This document shows positions 60,914 to 64,000 of a DNA stretch of 64,000 nucleotides, piece after piece. Position numbers and translations under genes: made by a program. The stretch spans positions 1 through 64,000 of the forward strand of contig DATKVV010000080.1 in assembly GCA_035529895.1 (NCBI GenBank), read 5' to 3'. The stretch comes from JAUWKC01 sp035529895 (GTDB lineage: Bacteria; Planctomycetota; Phycisphaerae; Sedimentisphaerales; Anaerobacaceae). The stretch's first letter is position 1; each line of letters begins with the position of its first letter. The notes beneath the pieces were generated by a model that did no database searches, was not told the origin of the DNA, and worked only from the letters and a program-made list of their open reading frames with translations.

Positions 60914-63124
60914 ATGGATAAAACATACGATATACGAAGGCATTTAATCGGCATAGTCTGGGTATTACTGGTTGTTTTCTGTTCGAGCGGTTACGGCCTT
61001 GCGGCCAAGCCAAAGCCTGTTGAACCTCTTGAAGCCGAATCCGCGGAACCGGACGTTGTTGAATCAGCTTGCGAGCTGATCTGCGAGGGGCAGTTTGACG
61101 GCGCCGGCAAACTCATAGAAAAGGCTCGGTCGCCGTATAATACAGCTCTTTACAGTTTGTCGAAGATTGTTCACGAGTATCAGGCCATAAGTCAGGCGAG
61201 GCAGGCGGCGCGAGAGGCTGCATACCTCAGTCAGTTGGCTGAACTGGAGAAGCTGCGAATTGCGCCGCCCCGCAACGATGCAAACGATGCGAACGCCCTG
61301 AGCGAGATGACCAAAGTACTTTCCGTCATTGCCAAGGCGAGTGAGTTTGCCAACGAGAAACAGAAAAGCGAGCTTCTGTCGGACCCGTTCGTCAAGCGGG
61401 TCTTTCAGGAAGCCAAGAGCAAGGCCGCTGAGTTCGAGTCGAAAGGGAAATGGCTTGACGCGTATGTAGTCTGCTATAGCTGGCTGCAGGCGATTGAGCC
61501 CGATAACAAGCAATACGAAGATTACGCCGAGCAGCTTGTGGAAAAGGCCAACATCGGAAGCTCTTTTCAGGATAACAGTTGTGAAAGTCGGCAGGAGCGT
61601 TATGAGAAAGTGGAGCCGGAGATGTTTATCCGGGCGATTGAGGCGCTGAATTTCAGTTACGTCAACATTATCGACTATCGCCAGATGGCCGTCAAAGCTA
61701 TCCGGCGGTGTCAGTCGCTGGAAGAGGTGATTGATTCGTCGTCGGTTGTGCGTGATGCGCTTTGGGAAAAGGGCAGTCAACATGGCAGGAGGGCTGCGGC
61801 GTGGTCGGCGGCCCTGGAAATGATTTTGGATGAGATAAACAGGCCCGCCACGGGGCTGAATAAGAGCAAGTTTATAGATATTTTCCAGAAGGTTCTGGCG
61901 CTCAACGCGACAACTCTCGAATTGCCGCGCGAGCTGTTGATTTCGCACTTTGCGGAGGCGGCGTTTTCGGCCCTGGATCCTTATACAGTTATGGTCTGGC
62001 CGCGGCAGGTTCAGGATTTTGAAAAGACAATGACCAATGAGTTTACGGGCATCGGGATAGAGATCACAAAGCAGAAAGGGCTATTGACCGTAGCGAGTCT
62101 TTTGCCTGATACGCCGGCATACAACTCGGGCCTCGACGCCGGGGACGTTATCGAAAAGGTCGACGATGCTGAGACCAAGGATATGTCTCTAACCTGCGCG
62201 GTTCGCAAGATTACCGGTCCGGCAGGGACGACGGTTACGCTGATGATAAGACGTCCCGGTGAGGACAAGACAAGGGACATATCTATTACGAGGGCCAAGA
62301 TAGTTGTTCCGACAATCCGGGGCTGGCGAAGAGCCGAAACAGGCAAGTGGCTGTATATGATTGATGATGAGAGCAAGACCGGTTACGTCCGTCTGACTAA
62401 TTTTTCGGGAACGACCTCTTCGGATTTGGAAAAAGTTTTGAAGGAGCTTGAGGCGGAGGGGCTGAGGGGATTGATTCTGGATTTGCGGTTCAATACGGGC
62501 GGGCTTTTGGACAGTGCGGTCGCTATCGCCGACAAATTCCTGACCGAAGGCTTGATAGTCCGCACACAGCCGAGGTGGGGTACGCCCACTTACGCGCCCG
62601 CACACAAGGACAATACCCACCCCGACTATCCGCTGGTTATACTTGTAAACCGTGCTTCGGCGAGCGCTTCGGAAATTGTCGCAGGAGCGTTGCAGGACAG
62701 GGCGTACAGGCGGGCGGTTATCGTAGGTGAAAGAACGGTCGGGAAAGGGCTGGTCCAGGGTATAACGTCGTATCCCGGCGGAGGCGCGCAGTTGAAATAT
62801 ACGATGGCGTATTATCATTTACCCTCGGGCCAGAGGGTTGAGAGCCAGGAGGAGATGAAGAAGCAGGGCAGGAAAGATTGGGGCATTGGGCCGGATATTG
62901 AGATGGAATTGACAGGCGATGAACTCAAAGAACTGATTGATGTGCAGAGGGACAACGATGTTTTGGTTCAGGCCAACCATGACAAGGGCGCCCCGTTGAA
63001 GAGGCATACGCTGGAGGAAACCCTTAAGTCCGACCCGCAGTTGGCGGTGGGCATTCTGGTTGCAAAGAGCAAGTTGATTCGGCAGGAGGCAAGAGGCGCC
63101 AATCGCAGAGCCGCGAAGCTTTAG
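60914..63124 (+). CDS. S41-family C-terminal processing protease (CtpA-like)
   Basis: A 736-residue exported serine protease. A signal peptide covers about residues 1-30. A long helical N-terminal region (about 35-380) follows, then a PDZ domain (FTGIGIEITKQKGLLTVASL and following) and the S41 catalytic domain. The Ser-Lys dyad is at Ser586 (SASASEIVAGALQD) and Lys611 (GERTVGKGLVQ), 25 residues apart as expected. CtpA-like proteases trim C-termini of periplasmic and membrane proteins. The large N-terminal helical region is longer than in E. coli Prc and may bind adaptors. It is followed by lysS. Confidence 0.85.
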   Translation: MDKTYDIRRHLIGIVWVLLVVFCSSGYGLAAKPKPVEPLEAESAEPDVVESACELICEGQFDGAGKLIEKARSPYNTALYSLSKIVHEYQAISQARQAAREAAYLSQLAELEKLRIAPPRNDANDANALSEMTKVLSVIAKASEFANEKQKSELLSDPFVKRVFQEAKSKAAEFESKGKWLDAYVVCYSWLQAIEPDNKQYEDYAEQLVEKANIGSSFQDNSCESRQERYEKVEPEMFIRAIEALNFSYVNIIDYRQMAVKAIRRCQSLEEVIDSSSVVRDALWEKGSQHGRRAAAWSAALEMILDEINRPATGLNKSKFIDIFQKVLALNATTLELPRELLISHFAEAAFSALDPYTVMVWPRQVQDFEKTMTNEFTGIGIEITKQKGLLTVASLLPDTPAYNSGLDAGDVIEKVDDAETKDMSLTCAVRKITGPAGTTVTLMIRRPGEDKTRDISITRAKIVVPTIRGWRRAETGKWLYMIDDESKTGYVRLTNFSGTTSSDLEKVLKELEAEGLRGLILDLRFNTGGLLDSAVAIADKFLTEGLIVRTQPRWGTPTYAPAHKDNTHPDYPLVILVNRASASASEIVAGALQDRAYRRAVIVGERTVGKGLVQGITSYPGGGAQLKYTMAYYHLPSGQRVESQEEMKKQGRKDWGIGPDIEMELTGDELKELIDVQRDNDVLVQANHDKGAPLKRHTLEETLKSDPQLAVGILVAKSKLIRQEARGANRRAAKL

Positions 63125-63166
63125 TTTCAACAGCTTTTAGTCCTTCAGCTTTAGAGGTAGGTGGAT

Positions 63167-64000
63167 TTGACCAGCACAGAGGAAAAAGCCAGGTTCGAAC
63201 GGCAGAGACAGGAGAAACTGGCCCGGATTAAGGAATTGGGTATTGAGCCTTACGGGGGCAGATACGACGGCGCAGAGGCGGCCGAAGCCGTAAAGAGCAG
63301 ATTCAAGGAAGGCGACCAGACACAGCAGGCAAAATGCGCCGGGCGGATTGTGCTGTTAAGGGACATCGGGAAGCTGATTTTTATTACCCTTCGTGATTGG
63401 AGCGGGACCATCCAGATTGGCCTGAGCAAGAGCCTTTTGGGTGCGCGGTGGGAACTTGCCAAACTGCTCGAACTTGGCGATATAATCGGCGCCTCCGGGC
63501 AGTTGGGTAAGACCAAGACGGGCGAGATTACCATTTGGGCCGATACTGTTTCCATTCTTAGCAAGTGTCTTGAGCAGCCGCCGGAGAAGTTTCACGGCCT
63601 TGCGGATATCGACCTGCGGTATCGGCGCAGATACATTGATTTGTGGGCCAACCCCGAAGTGATGGAAAGGTTCAAGAAGCGCAGTGACATCATTGCGACG
63701 ATTCGTGAGTTTCTGCGGGGCCGCGGTTTTCTCGAAGTTGAGACGCCGATGATGCAGACCATAGTCGGCGGCGCTGCCGCGAAGCCTTTTGTGACCCACC
63801 ATAACAGCTTTGATTTGGACCTGTTTTTACGAATTGCGCCGGAGCTGTTTCTGAAAAGGCTGCTGGTCGGGGGGATGGAAAAGGTCTTTGAGATAAACCG
63901 GAATTTTCGCAACGAGGGACTGAGCAGGCAGCACAACCCGGAATTCACGATGCTCGAATTATACCAGGCATACGCCGATTACAATGTGATGATGGATTTG
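63167..64000 (+). CDS. lysS: Lysyl-tRNA synthetase, class II (partial, 5' end)
   Basis: The frame starts at TTG 63167 with GAGGTAGGTGGA upstream and runs off the right end of the window, giving 278 codons. The N-terminal OB-fold anticodon-binding domain is followed by the class II core. Typical segments are DLRYRRRYIDLW, motif 1 (GFLEVETPMMQTIVGGA) and motif 2 (KVFEINRNFRNEGLSRQHNP). Motif 3 lies beyond the window. It charges tRNA-Lys in the cytoplasm. There is no reason to think it is broken. Confidence 0.93.
   Translation, partial: MTSTEEKARFERQRQEKLARIKELGIEPYGGRYDGAEAAEAVKSRFKEGDQTQQAKCAGRIVLLRDIGKLIFITLRDWSGTIQIGLSKSLLGARWELAKLLELGDIIGASGQLGKTKTGEITIWADTVSILSKCLEQPPEKFHGLADIDLRYRRRYIDLWANPEVMERFKKRSDIIATIREFLRGRGFLEVETPMMQTIVGGAAAKPFVTHHNSFDLDLFLRIAPELFLKRLLVGGMEKVFEINRNFRNEGLSRQHNPEFTMLELYQAYADYNVMMDL

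Overview
The window looks like chromosomal DNA of a Gram-negative, outer-membrane-bearing bacterium, most probably a Planctomycetota of the Phycisphaerae / Sedimentisphaerales type. The reasons are an LptD-like outer-membrane protein, a full type II secretion pseudopilin cluster, paired DUF1573 lipoproteins, a multihaem cytochrome, a DUF11 lipoprotein, MEP-pathway genes (dxr, ispE), frequent GTG/TTG starts, and long intergenic stretches made of dispersed short repeats. The taxonomic call is inference from gene content; no rRNA or tRNA gene was found to confirm it. I also found no insertion sequence and no CRISPR array.

Layout. 1-1828: a secreted BNR/sialidase-like gene on the minus strand and a promoter region for dxr. 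1829-6595: dxr, a site-2 protease with PDZ domains, and a divergent SHMT-like gene. 6618-22317: a glycan (exopolysaccharide or O-glycan) locus. A flippase, a methyltransferase, a GT2 and a RmlC-like epimerase lie on the plus strand, followed by the broken tail of a sugar-nucleotide epimerase. A long minus-strand operon then carries two asparagine-synthase-type amidotransferases, two methyltransferases, two GT4 enzymes, a GT2, a GT-C membrane transferase and a polysaccharide-deacetylase-like protein. 22865-27760: two DUF1573 lipoproteins, a tetrahaem cytochrome with an unusual N-terminal domain, and a GspC-like membrane protein. 28246-41769: a colinear type II secretion operon (secretin, GspE, GspF, pseudopilins G/H/I/J, GspK, a PilM/GspL-like and a GspM-like protein).

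42176-50427: a FlgM-like small protein, a SpoVG variant carrying an inserted zinc ribbon downstream of ispE, a VTT-domain membrane protein, an AMMECR1 protein, a DUF11 lipoprotein, a TlpA-like thioredoxin, a secreted gluzincin-like metalloprotease and Maf. 50428-51554: a repeat-filled intergenic region with a cloverleaf-like hairpin cluster. 51555-54801: a two-gene module of a large adenine-type DNA methyltransferase and a PIN nuclease. 54983-64000: pilT with a small partner gene, an LptD-like protein, class II aldolase, an S41 (CtpA-type) protease and the 5' part of lysS.

The secretion operon, the envelope genes (LptD, site-2 protease, lipoproteins, flippase) and the glycan locus suggest a stretch largely devoted to building and exporting across the cell envelope. 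The best candidates for something undescribed are the methyltransferase-PIN pair, the zinc-ribbon SpoVG, the secretin with an internally duplicated domain and exact 108-bp repeats, the SHMT-like enzyme with several replaced active-site residues, and the structured intergenic elements.
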